Shown in pieces: positions 42,101 to 54,027 of a stretch of 64,000 nucleotides of DNA. The stretch comes from Epiperipatus broadwayi (Eukaryota; Onychophora; Udeonychophora; Euonychophora; Peripatidae), in assembly GCA_028023455.1 (NCBI GenBank), contig JAQFVV010013404.1, forward strand, positions 1 to 64,000. Direction: 5' to 3'. The notes beneath the pieces were generated by a model. The model saw nothing but the letters and a program-made list of their open reading frames with translations. It did no database searches and was not told the origin of the DNA. A program made the translations under genes and the position numbers. Position 1 is the stretch's first letter, and every line of letters begins with the position of its first letter.

Positions 42101-43059
42101 GTATTAAAGATAAGGATTCATTTCATAAAAAATACATTTAGTTCATTGAGTTAAGCTGCTTTCTTTTAAAAAAAAATGTTATCGATTCCCATAGACATAA
42201 ATCTAATTTACATTAATGATTGCATAACTTACTCTCATAAATAACACGCATTGTTTGTTTCTCATTTCTAAAAGACGACTTTGCCAAACAATGCGAATAA
42301 AAGTATAAATAATGGTTCTCCTAAGAAATACATGATTGAAATCATATATTTTGCCTGTTATCAAATAAATCATTTACTGTTAAAACTGTCATGATCTTTT
42401 ATATTTATTTTCAGCATCCACAATGCTCCGTAGCAAAAGTTTTCTTTAATTAGCTTATTAACTCTGCATAAGTTATAAAACAATATAAAATTGTATCTGT
42501 AAAATTATATTTATTAAATGAGTGATAGAGGGGATTTTATACAACAGATTCCCAAATCATGTAAATAAACAATATTATCCCAAGCATGAAACTAGTTGGT
42601 AAAATATACACACTTTTCCTTAATCTTTGTAATATATATCTGCGTTTGTTTAATATTTATTAAATATATCTATTTCATGTAAATCCTGGTTTGTCGTTTT
42701 TGAATTATTATTTTCTAGTTAATATTTAGAAACTATTTTCTTTAGCTAATAGCTTAGCTTTAGTGAATAAATAACTATAATAAATGTCATTCCTGGGCTA
42801 CTCCGACCTCGATCATCATCATCAGTCTGATCTTATGCTCTACTGCTTTGTTTATGGGCATGGATTTAAAATAATTTTACTGTGTCATCAGGATTGTTGT
42901 TCATTGGGTCAGAGATTTGAAGAATAGGCAAACAGGTTAGAATTCAGGATTGCTCCAGACCTGTGTATCTTGAGCATGATCGGATTCGAGGTACTTTTGC
43001 TTAGGATTTGAATCTTGTTAAGTGAGCATACTATTTTGACCAGTACAATATATATATAT
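39161..43059. other. nAChR intron, AT-rich, no exon seen
   Basis: No exon recognised. 40475-41490 is less AT-rich, starts TGTGACAACAAAG and contains TATAAAAAG at 40707-40715, which could be a solo LTR or other old promoter-bearing repeat (weak). 41812-42096 holds a 94-codon minus frame with no recognisable domain. Confidence 0.6.
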
Positions 43060-43164
43060 GTATATAAACTTAAGAGCATGCTAACGCTCTAAACAAGCTT
43101 TTTTTTTATTATGATAAATGCTACTACAAGAGAAGGCATTCAAATCATCTTTATCTTAGATTGT

Positions 43165-43220
43165 CCCCATACCCAGACCGGTTTTGACCTATGGGTCTCT
43201 TCAGTGAGGAGTTGGGACAT
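43165..43220 (-). ncRNA. Degenerate type I hammerhead ribozyme-like motif, arm a
   Basis: On the minus strand CTGAAGA (C3 U4 G5 A6 N7 G8 A9) is followed by a 4 bp stem II GACC-CATA-GGTC, then AAAACCGGTC: A in place of G12, A13, A14, a palindromic ACCGGT stem III and C17. Flanks can form stem I (GTCCC..CTCA with TGGG..GGGAC). The G12 change predicts loss or great reduction of cleavage. Confidence 0.5.
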
Positions 43221-43687
43221 TAGATTCAAAAAACCAACTCAAGCTAAGCATTTATTCTAAAAGATAATTCTCAAGAAGAAGATCTAAACCTTTAGACATC
43301 TGCATGCCTTTAAAGTCAGCTCTCCAACTGAAAAAATTATATGGGCCTGAACTTAATTCAGATGCTCCATATATTAATAGGCTTAGCCATTTAATTTAGC
43401 CAAAACCCCAACAGCAAAATAATAATAGTAATAATAAAAAGTCAGATGTCACATGACTTATATATAGCTTGCAATTACCAATATTATTATTTTGCTGTTG
43501 GGGCTTTGGCTAAATTAAATGGCTAAGCCTATTAATATATGGAGTATCTGAATTAAGTTCAGGCCCATATAATTTTTTCAGTTGGAGAGCTGACTTTAAA
43601 GACATGCAGATGTCTAAAGGTTTAGATCTTCTTGAGAATTATCTTTTAGATAAATGCTTAGCTTGAGTTGGTTTTTTGAATCTAATC

Positions 43688-43745
43688 TCCCAACTCCTCA
43701 CTGAAGAGACCCATAGGTCAAAACTGGTCTGGGGATGGGGACAAT
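43688..43745 (+). ncRNA. Degenerate type I hammerhead ribozyme-like motif, arm a'
   Basis: Mirror of the arm a motif: CTGAAGA, GACC-CATA-GGTC, then AAAACTGGTC (43701-43729). One change (C to T) weakens the stem III palindrome. The same G12-to-A substitution is present. Confidence 0.5.
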
Positions 43746-43900
43746 CTATGATAAAGATGATTTGAATGCATTCTCTTGTAGTAGCATTTATCTTAATAAA
43801 AAAAAAGCTTGTTTAGAGCGTTAGCATGCTCTTAAGTTTACATATTGGTAATTGCAAGCTATATATAAGTCATGTAACATCTGACTTTTTATTATTATAT

Positions 43901-45001
43901 ATATATATGATTGGGCGTATATAAAATTATTTTCAGGAAATGTGAGAAATTTCTATGATCATCAAAAATAAAAGAAACGTCCCATTAAAATCTGTAAAGG
44001 AATGTTATGGATGGATTTTTTTTCTGCAATAACACCATTATTTTGATGAAGTTCCTTCATTTTCAAGACTTTAGAATCCTGAAATAATATTGTAGCTGAA
44101 ATAATAATGAAAATCTGAGCTGAATTTAAAATCTTTTCATTTGTTGTTATTTTATTAGAGAATTGTCTCAAACACAATGAGAAAACCTTTAAAACAAATT
44201 TATGTAATGTCTTTTTTTCATCGATTGACTTATTAGTTGGTGGTGTTGGGAGTAAAGATAAAATCAGTCCTCAATGTTAAAATGCCATTGAGTTTCTCAT
44301 TTTTTAAAACTGTTTGGCCTTTTCAGAATTTCTACAGATTTTTTCACAAATCATATTTTTCTTATCCTAACAAACATTTTGGTGATATTGGAATCAGGAA
44401 AGTGGTTACTATGTAAAAAAATGTGATGTAATGCTGATACAATTTTATTGCTGACTGAAAGCATTTATGCTTCCTACCTCTTAGTATTAAAATATCCATT
44501 TTATTGACTCATGCGACATCTGAATATTGAAGGAATGAAATTTCACCAATTTTTTGACATAATAGAAGCATCTTTTTTATTCAACCATATCCTAACTAAC
44601 CATCTAGTATTGGTTGAAAAATAAATATCTAATTATTCTAAGTTGGAAAGTAAAACAAGAATGAAAAATTACTCAATTATCAAGTTATTAATAAATATAA
44701 TGACTACTGCTTTCTTCTTTACTGCTTCTTTATGATTAAATATTTATAACCAAGAATAAATTCCTTCTCACTGTTCTCTGGAAGTTCTGAGTTTAGAATA
44801 AGTTTTAAATGTAACTAACTGTTATCATAAACTAAATTATATAAGCTTCCATTAATATTTAAATACAGATATACTTTATATCTCTGGAGTTTAGATGTAA
44901 TTATAAGAAATTTAAATCCAGACTTTCAAACTCCATTCAGCTGTCCAATATATCTCATACAACTGATAGACATGAGCACATGTCAAAAATATAAATGATC
45001 T
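43901..45001. other. nAChR intron, AT-rich, with a dispersed repeat end
   Basis: No gene seen to about 44910. 44910-45001 matches the dispersed repeat at 22.50-22.59 kb and ends at the same ATGATCTCCAA point, directly before an AT tract and LTR element 2. Confidence 0.6.
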
Positions 45002-45015
45002 CCAATATATATATA

Positions 45016-46577
45016 TTATGACACCACCCGATATATTTTATACCGCCATTGTAGGCTTTAACCCGCAGCTTCGAATGAAGATATTTGTGAGCATGGTTTG
45101 ATTCCATCTCATGCGCCAATCTTACACATGGATAAGAATTATCTCATTGAAAACGTAAATAAGGGTTCTGGTATGTATATCTATTTATGGTAGCGCACCG
45201 AACCAGCTCAATCTCAGGGTTTGGGGACGATAGTCTAACTAGAGAACAAAGCTAAAACAATACCTAACTAAGTCTTATATGTCTATTATTATGTACGATA
45301 GTTTATTTGTCATAAATCCATTAATCTAACCCAGATCTTATCATAAAATTTATTCTATTTATGGCTATACTCATTACCAATAAATACCATTTATACACGC
45401 ATATAAATATATCAATATTCAAGCGCACAGCCCATTTATTCTGATACACACATATATAATTCATACACGCATCAAAATAGTGCAATTATACATCAGAGCT
45501 GTTTATTTAATGTTGTTATTTTATTTAATTTTAAAAGAGACCCATTATAGTAATTAATATTGAGGTAACACTAGTTTCTTTATTAAGACACATTCACTGA
45601 ACATATATTTTTGTGCCACGTCAATTTACCTTAGTTCACGCGATCAAAGACAAGTCTGCATTTATAACTCTCCAAGAATACTGGTCTGGTAGATATAACG
45701 GATGGCAAACAGTTCCAATAGGGTATATCGAATAGCTTATCCCAGAGGTGGAGTAGGTGATTCACTCGCTTTATGACAGGGTCCAATTTTCAAAGATCTT
45801 TCATCACCATTACACTTGATGAAACAAAATTTCTTTATTTTAATAACGCAGTTCGTAAGTCCGCTTCAGGTGAGTTCCACGGCAAGTGTCCACTGGGCCG
45901 ATTAACGAAACTCGCACTATAGAATTACCCCGACATTTTGGGTGGGAAAATATTAATGACTTCTTAAGAAAAAAATTACACGTCCACACAATCTGTAGTT
46001 CAAGCCGCGTCTCCTTTTTTTTTCTATCTATATCTCTCCTTTCGAGCACAACAAAAAGTTCTTTTGTTTTTCACTTTTAACTTTGTAAAATTTTCTCTGT
46101 GTATCCGTACGCCACTGACCAGTTCTTCCATTGTTCTTCAAAAATACCCACTTGACCAGTTTTCAGACTTCTCGATGCCAGTTATTGACTAAACTGCCTA
46201 CAGCAATTGATTCATTTCTATTTCTGTCCTCATATGTTCAAGAGACTAATTAACAAAAGAAAAACACGTGTTACTGACAATATCATTAAAACTTTAAAAA
46301 AAAAACTTAACGGATAAAATATATACGAATAATCAATTACAATTTATACAGCTCTATATATAATTGATTGTAACCATCACCGATAATACATACGCATATT
46401 GTACACTCGCACATACAACTATATTTACATATGCATACACACATAACTTTCGCACTCCTTGTAACAGGGTTCAAATGACTATTTACATATATATCTTTTC
46501 GCATATAATCGCTCCATATCAACACTCTCAATTAGCACTATTGCCTTATCTCTTGTATTCGAACCCTGTCTGTTACA
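45016..46577 (-). repeat. LTR of gag-only element 2 (3' in element sense)
   Basis: Almost identical to 48184-49744. Examples of the few differences are CCGCAGCTTCG against CCATAGCTTCG and GGGTTCAAATG against GGGTTCGAATG. Confidence 0.95.
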
Positions 46578-46649
46578 TACCCCCCTGGTGCAATAGCCTT
46601 CAAATACCTTCTGTGTATTTGAATGGCTTTTTAAATGACTCTTTTCTTT

Positions 46650-47714
46650 CTATCCTTTATTCCCCTCGGTATCACCTTTCTGTTTTGGTGACCACGGTCT
46701 CTTTTCTTGGACGAACTTTGGCTTATCCGGCGGACGTCGAGCTTCCGGTTCGTATTGCCATCTCGGTCTGTGACTATCATCACCACCTTTTCTATGCGTG
46801 GCATTCCCACTGGTGTGTCCTTCTTCCATCCCAAATTTAATATTTGGCATATCTTTAACTTCCTTCCCTCGCTCCAACGGTGTGTTATGGTCATATATAC
46901 TCATATCCAGAGCATTAAACAGCTCTGCCACTTCTCCTATGGATGCCTTCTTCACCCCCAACATCATTCTTTCCACATTCATAGGCATATTGTGCCTTAC
47001 AATTCGAATGATATGGCTTTCAGATAGGTGACATGCATCCAGTGTCCTTAGTCTCGCCACTTGGTGATGAAAAAATTGAGAGAAATTTTCTTCCTTTACT
47101 TCCTCATATTTCTCTCGCATCACTTGGTACTGCATGAGTTCCTGGTGGTCTTCCGACCAGAAGGTCTCTCATATCTTCTTCTGGTACTCCTCGAAGGTTG
47201 TGGGCTGTTGGGACGAGTCCCACAACTCTTGGGCATTCCCACTTAGATGGCTGTACGCTACCACCAATTTACCTTCCTCTGGCATGGGATTCATGCCAAA
47301 GTATCTTCGTAGGCTTCGTATATGTTCCACGGGAGCTTCCCCCATTTGGCCTTCAAACTGTCGTATCTTTAAAAAATGGTTCACGTGGTTGTGTACCGCC
47401 ACATCCTTACATTTTCCCATATGCTCCGGCTCCGGTCTTTCCGTCTCACTAGACTTCGGTCCCTGTTTTATATCCCTCTCTCCTTCATCTAAACTTCCTT
47501 TTACTTCTTTATCGTCAGACTTCTCCACCCTTTCCTTGCTTTCTATCCCTAGTCTCCGTTCTATCTCCTGAAATCTCCGTTTGAACCTCTCGTCCATTTC
47601 CTGAAATCGGAGTTCTAGACCTTCTAATCTCTCTAAAATCCTCTCCAATACATTTATTTCCTTCTCTTCCATCACCTTCTGCTTTTCCCCATTCTGTTTA
47701 TTTTTTGGCTTCAT
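46650..47714 (-). pseudogene. Gag-like protein, one premature stop (element 2)
   Basis: From the ATG at 47714 to a stop at 46650 the frame is continuous over 354 codons except for one TGA (47169-47171, about codon 182). The copy 1 sequence has CGA (Arg) at that place. Order: charged N-terminus, coiled coil (about 20-70; LERLEGLELRFQEMDERF), acidic linker, capsid-like helices (about 105-300; KIRQFEGQMGEAP, ENFSQFFHHQVARLRTL, RIVRHNMPMNVERMM), basic Pro/Arg-rich tail. No zinc knuckle. It would form the element's particle. With no pol in the element, movement must rely on enzymes supplied by another retrotransposon. Confidence 0.8.
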
Positions 47715-48183
47715 TTTTTTATATATCACTATTAAGGTTAAACGTGCCAGGTTTGTCACCCCGGCTTCCAGTGGTCCATTGCATGACCCACCTGATAGAC
47801 CTTTGTCCCTCCTTCTTATCATATTGAATGATATTGTTTTATAATATCTCAATGTTAGATAAATTCTTAAACCTCTATTTTATAACCCATGACTTTATAT
47901 ATATATCACAGGACATACATCAACGCTATTTTCCCCCTTGACCACTCGAGAACTTTTCTATCCGTACATTCACCACGCAAAATATGCCCATCTACCATCT
48001 TTCCAATATGTGTTCAAACTCTTTCCGATTTATAACAAAACTATCACTTTTATTTTTCCCTTTTTTTTTTTTTTTTTTTAAAAAAAAAATCCACTCTCGT
48101 TTGTGAGCTCTTTTACGTTACGTTAGGATGCCCTTTTAAATGCCCGTTCTCTAACATTCACAGCCCCGTTAGTTGGGACGCCA

Positions 48184-49744
48184 TTATAACACCACCCGAT
48201 ATATTTTATACCGCCATTGTAGGCTTTAACCCATAGCTTCGAATGAAGATATTTGTGAGCATGGTTTGATTCCATCTCACACGCCAATCTTACACGTGGA
48301 TAAGAATTATCTCATCGAAAACGTAAATAAGGGTTCTGGTATGTATATCTATTTATGGTAGCGCACTGAACCAGCTCAATCTCAGGGTTTGGGGACGATA
48401 GTCTAACTAGAGAACAAAGCTAAAACAATACCTAACTAAGTCTTATATGTCTATTATTATGTACGATAGTTTATTTGTCATAAATCCATTAATCTAACCC
48501 GGATCTTATCATAAAATTTATTCTATTTACGGCTATACCCATTACCAATAAATCCCATTTATACACGCATATAAATATATCAATATTCAAGCGCACAGCC
48601 CATTTATTCTGATACACACATATATAATTCATACACGCATCAAAATAGTGCAATTATACATCAGAGCTGTTTATTTAATGTTGTTATTTTATTTAATTTT
48701 AAAAGAGACCCATTATAGTAATTAATATTGAGGTAACACTAGTTTCTTTATTAAGACACATTCACTGAACATATATTTTTGTGCCACGTCAATTTACCTT
48801 AGTTCACGCGATCAAAGACAAGTCCGCATTTATAACTCTCCAAGAATACTGGTCTGGTAGATATAACGGATGGCAAACAGTTCCAATAGGGTATATCGAA
48901 TAGCTTATCCCAGAGGTGGAGTAGGTGATTCACTCGCTTTATGACAGGGTCCAATTTTCAAAGATCTTTCGTCACCATTACACTTGATGAAACAAAATTT
49001 CTTTATTTTAATAACGCAGTTCGTAAGTCCGCTTCAGGTGAGTTCCACGACAAGTGTCCACTGGGCCGATTAATGAAACTCGCACTATAGAATTACCCCG
49101 ACATTTTGGGTGGGAAAATATTAATGACTTCTTAAGAAAAAAATTACACGTCCACACAATCTGTAGTTCAAGCCGCGTCTCCTTTTTTTTTTCTATCTAT
49201 ATCTCTCCTTTCGAGCACAACAAAAAGTTCTTTTGTTTTTCACTTTTAACTTTGTAAAATTTTCTCTGTGTATCCGTACGCCACTGACCAGTTCTTCCAT
49301 TGTTCTTCAAAAATACCCACTTGACCAGTTTTCAGACTTCTCGACGCCAGTTATTGACTAAACTGCCTACAGCAATTGATTCATTTCTATTTCTGTCCTC
49401 ATATGTTCAAGAGATTAATTAACAAAAAAAACACGTGTTACCGACAATATCATTAAAACTTTAAAAAAAAAACTTAACGGATAAAATATATATGAATAAT
49501 CAATTACAATTTATACAGCTCTATATATAACTGATTGTAACCATCACCGATAATACATACGCATATTGTACACTCGCACATACAACTATATTTACATATG
49601 CATACACACATAACTTTCGCACTCCTTGTAACAGGGTTCGAATGACTATTTACATATATATCTTTTCGCATATAATCGCTCCATATCAACACTCTCAATT
49701 AGCACTATTGCCTTATCTCTTGTATTCGAACCCCGTCTGTTACA
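48184..49744 (-). repeat. LTR of gag-only element 2 (5' in element sense)
   Basis: Partner of 45016-46577. It shares its outer AT tract with the composite Ty3-type locus that begins at 49761. Confidence 0.95.
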
Positions 49745-49760
49745 ATATATATATATATAT

Positions 49761-51994
49761 TGTGCAAGAATAAAAAAAAAGAATTTTTCTCTCTCCCAGA
49801 AGGATGTGCAATACCATATGTCCAGTGAAACATGAGAATAAGATTCAACACCTCGGTAGAGCGATATCCCTTTGTGGCTAGCTCAGTCACTCTACATCTA
49901 GGGTCTTCAAATGGGTAAGTTAAATGATTATTACAGGTACGTTTTTGATAAGGAAAGAATACATTTTTATCAATATAAATAATAATACGAAACCGAAACA
50001 AGTTTAATATTATGATTAACTATTTATTTAATCCCAAATACCCACCACCGTTTCATACGAATGATGATATAATAAAAAGAATACTAAATAATTAATGATT
50101 ACAAACCCATATATATATTTTTGATGCTTTTAGATATATAAATACAATTTAAATGATTACGAAAATCGATAAACCCCTAAAGCTATTTACAATAAGATAC
50201 TTCATAAAGAATGGAAGTAGTCTGAGCCCCTTTTACCCAGTAGAAATAAATTTTCTTTTGTGTGATTTTCTATACAGATATGAGATTCTCGGTCATACAG
50301 GCATACGCTTTTACTGATGACTTTAAAACCCTTTTTTTTTTATATAGATAAATTCCTATACATGTATATACGTGCGGCACAATTATACACTTATTACTAT
50401 TTTAAATATAAAGTTATTAGAGGACTTGCTTACAGGGAATCTATAATAGATCAATCCCTTCTTGCACCATCATGAGGTGCCGCAGTGACAAAAAAAAAAT
50501 AACTTAAAAAGGATATACGGTTAAATACATTTTTTTTTTAGATATTCAACATGAGATATCATATTTACCGAATATTATAAGCGTATGTATGCATATATAC
50601 ACATGTATATTTATATATGATGAATTTCAGGAATAACAACAAGAGCAAAACGTATAGCGACAACAACAAAAAAAAGAATCTCATTGCAATCTTTGTTGAA
50701 AATATTAAAATAGAAAAATTGACTCAAAAGATTTAAGTAAAAGCTTTATCATATATGCCCGTAATAACCGCAAATTCAATATACATATGCGAGAGACTCT
50801 CTCTCTTTTTTTTTAAATGATTAATAATAATAACAAAAAAAAATAATAATATATTTAATCGGAAATATCAAAGTTAATTATTTCAATATTAATAAAATCT
50901 CTTAAAATAAACCTATGTCTGCATCTTCATTCTTCTCCTCTGGGCTTCAAGTCAACTGGCTGTGTAGTGAGGATTTCATTTATTTAGTAAGGCAGTGTTT
51001 GTCATCATCGTGGGCGGCTGGAAACTGGTGTGGTCACATCTTGGTGGCATGGGACAGAGAAATGGCGGTGCACCGGCTGGTTGTCTACCCCACGGTCATT
51101 TTACTGGACTCACTGGTAGATTGCTTCATATTTTCCTCTGTTTGTACATGATAATAAATTTTATCAAATGTTCATTTTTCTATCTTGACTAGTTTATTAA
51201 ATTCTTAAGAAATCAAGAGTTCTTAAAAGAACTATATAATGGATTTCTTAGAAAATGTCAGCAGCGGTCTAGTCCATAAATTTATCTCTAAGTTGCTAGA
51301 TGATTGAAAATCTCTCGAGCCAAAGTAGTGAATGACTTGAATGCCCCAGAAAGAAAAAATCCCCCAGCACTATCAATCCCACTAATAAAACCCAATTCAG
51401 ATATCCCTCTGAGAAGGATGAATCAGCCAATCCTTTTAATTTACCTTATCACTTAGATTATAAACATTCCTCTATATCTTTCCGATTAAATTCTACATTT
51501 TAAGTTTGACAATGGTTTCCATCTTGAATAACCCAGACCACTTGCTTACGAAATCAATTCAAAAGAATTTTTTTAAAAAGATAACAGTTTAATTATAGCA
51601 TTATCAAACCTTTTGCTTTTGATCAGATTTTTGCAAAAGCAATTAACATTTTTTTTTCTTATGGAATAAAATTACAATCTTTAGAAAATTAAAAAAAATA
51701 TACAAGTATATTAGAAAATAAAAAAGCAAATACATATAATGACATATCATAAAAAATATACAAAAAGGAAAAACAAAAACAACACATGAGTTTATTATGC
51801 AATCTTTTGTATGTCAATTTAATATTACTTTAAATTGGTGTGTGTGGGTATTTTAATGCTCAGACCAACTTCCATTATTAATATAGCACGTTTATATAGT
51901 TGTTGTGCCTAATATGTACAAATCTATATATGTATCTGCTGTAATATTCTTTATATCAGATTTTGTGCAAGGCCATTTGATAATGCCTGGCACA
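49761..51994 (-). repeat. Candidate LTR at left of Ty3-type element
   Basis: Bounded by TGTGC at the left and GCACA at the right, with a purine tract (GGAGAGGGGGGG in minus sense) just outside the right edge at about 51997-52010, as expected for the 3' LTR of the minus-strand element whose pol lies at 52.1-55.2 kb. No matching partner was found to the right of pol, so the call rests on end structure only. No gene seen inside. Confidence 0.45.
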
Positions 51995-52111
51995 ATACCC
52001 CCCCTCTCCAATGAGACTTTTAAATGGATATGACCATTTAAAGTCTTAAGTTCTTATTTATACAGATATTATGAACTATACATATGAGATGATTTCGGAG
52101 CATCCTGGATG

Positions 52112-52593
52112 CTATGGTATGGGTTTTAGTACACGAGCATTGTATGTGCCCTTTATTCCCTGTTTTGTTTTAATCCAGAAAGCATTATCCCCACTGCACT
52201 CCACAATTTCAAAAGGGCCTTCATAAAGGTTAAAAAATTTTTTACACTGGAACTTTTCTGGAATGCTCACATGAGGCGTTCTGACCATCACTCTATCCCC
52301 TACCTTGAACCGGTAGTTTTGCATGCTGTGTTTCCTTTTCTTTCTTCTGAGACTCATCTTGTGCATCCGAGCTTGAGCCTTTTTTTATCTAATTCTATGT
52401 CAATTGTTTTGTCTCTGCTCCCTGGGAAATTTGCCTTGAAGAGTTTTGGTACAAGTTTTCCAAAATGTAGCTGTGTTGGAGGGAATCCTGTGGATTTATG
52501 AACAGACCAGTTTATATAATTTAGTATCTGAGGTAGCTGTTTTACCCATCCCTTATGGTTTGTTGGTAAGTATGTACAAAACAGCCTTCCCAA
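52112..52593 (-). pseudogene. Ty3-type integrase C-terminal region
   Basis: Two overlapping frames (52593-52354 and 52366-52112) cover the end of the catalytic core (LPQILNYINWSVHKSTGFPP, typical of Ty3 integrases) and the C-terminal GPY/F-like module (YRFKVGDRVMVRTP, FFNLYEGPFEIVE). A frameshift joins them near 52360. No chromodomain is seen. Confidence 0.8.
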
Positions 52594-52662
52594 CTCTCAC
52601 ATAACACTTTCACAGGGATTACTTTGGGGGTTACGGATTGACGTAAGTACATGTTTAACTCC

Positions 52663-53787
52663 TCACTTAGCAACCCATTTGTTCCATTCTTCTGATACAA
52701 AAAGGGTTCCATGGTCTGTCAGGATCATTTCTGCTTTCCCAACTGTGTTAAAATGTGAGGATTCTAGAACCTTTATAGTTTCACGTGTTGTAGCTCTTGC
52801 TAAAGGATATGCTGCCACAAATTTGGAAAAAAGGTCATATACAATGAGTAAATATCTTTTTCTATTGAAGGGCAGCAGAGGACCATAAAAATCCATGGCC
52901 ATTATTTCCTTCGAATTGCTAGGGATGATTGATTTCATTGGAGTTGTGTATGCTCTATTCAGTGGTTTTGCACGCTGGCATATTTCACATTTGTTCAAAA
53001 TCTTTATTGTGTCTCGGTGTATCCCAGGCCTATAGAACCAGCGCTTGAGGCAATATTTAGTTTTTGGAGTTCCATAATGTCCATATAGTCTGTGAATGTA
53101 ATCAGTGAGAAAGCCCCGAATGGCTGGTGGTACCATCACTCTCCATTCATCAATGTCTTCTTGAATTTGGTAATATAAAACCCCCTTTTCTATCTTGTAT
53201 CGGCATTTCTTGCCTAGGGTACTGTCATCCTTCTGAGGAGATTGTGTACACAGTGTTATGATTCGGTTTAAGTCCTTATCTTCATGCTGCCTCTTTGACA
53301 TTTGTTTTAGATGTTCCTCTATGTCTTTGTCCTTACATGATATGCTCATCATGTATGCATGCTCTATCCTCAAGTGTTGTTGAGTTTGAATGGGATGACG
53401 ACTGAGGATGTCAGCCACTATATTCTCAGTTCCTTTGCAATGTTTCACCGTATAATTAAATTCTTGGAGAAACAAACTCCAGTGAACTAGTCGGCTATTA
53501 GTGAGATAGCTGTGGTTTAGAAATTGAAGACTCTTGTGGTCTGTAATTACTATCACTTCAGAGCCTAGTAGCATAGGGCGAAATTTCTCAAATGCCCATA
53601 CGATTACAAGGGCTTCTTTTTCTGTAACCGTGTAATTACGTTCAGGTCCTTTCAACAACCTGCTTATGAAGTACAGGACCCCTATCTGACCATCTTGCTG
53701 AACTTGGGAAAGTGTGACACCCAATCCATATGCACTGCTATCAGTTTGGAGTATAAAGGATTTGTCAAAGTCTGGGTATGCCAGCAC
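52663..53787 (-). pseudogene. Ty3-type RNase H and integrase
   Basis: Open for 374 codons. RNase H (1-120): FILQTDSSAYGLGVTLSQ, KEALVIVWAFEKF, VITDHKSLQFL, with the acidic residues in place. Integrase zinc finger near 235-280: HRLYGHYGTPKTKYCLKRWF with KCEICQRAK (HHCC). Core: IMAMDFYGPLLPF (first Asp) and MILTDHGTLFVSEEWNKW (second Asp). The frame ends at 52663. The region carrying the last catalytic Glu follows after a stop, with a further stop near 52612. It excises primers and inserts element DNA; this copy is dead. Confidence 0.85.
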
Positions 53788-54027
53788 TACTTATTTTATA
53801 AAACTTTTCTTAATCTCAGCAAATGCTTCCTCTTGTTCACTGGTCCAGTTCCAACGGGTATCTTTCCTGAGTAATCTTAGTAAAGGTTCCATTCGGTCAG
53901 CAAATTTTTCACAGAATCTGTTGTAAAAGTTGCATAGTCCTAAAAAGGACCGAATGTGCTTTCGTGTTTTAGGTACAGGGAAGTCATTTATTGCACTGAT
54001 TTTATCAGGATGAGGTTTGATTCCTGT

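Larger units (their letters stand above)
43060..43900. mobile_element. Foldback element with alternating inverted arms
   Basis: Arms of about 365 bp (43060-43428 and 43482-43845) are reverse complements with a few mismatches. A second inverted pair of about 50 bp (43433-43482 and 43843-43897; GTCAGATGT.ACATGACTTATA) alternates with them, giving order a, b, a', b'. There is no coding capacity. It lies inside the nAChR intron. Each long arm carries a hammerhead-like motif (next entries). Confidence 0.9.
45016..49744 (-). mobile_element. Gag-only LTR retroelement, copy 2 (young)
   Basis: Same family and orientation as 77-4801. LTRs at 45016-46577 (1562 bp) and 48184-49744 (1561 bp) differ at only a handful of positions, so the insertion is recent. 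On the minus strand an AGGGGGGTA purine tract immediately precedes TGTAACA of the downstream LTR, and TGGCGTCCCAACTAAC follows the upstream LTR. The 1.6 kb interior encodes only Gag. It sits between ATATAT tracts (45004-45015 and 49745-49760), in the nAChR intron and antisense to it. Confidence 0.95.

Noticed and set aside
46631-46894. ORF overlapping the Gag C-terminus in another frame (also 1692-1958)
   Set aside because: Shadow of the Gag reading frame; it is present in both copies because the DNA is conserved.
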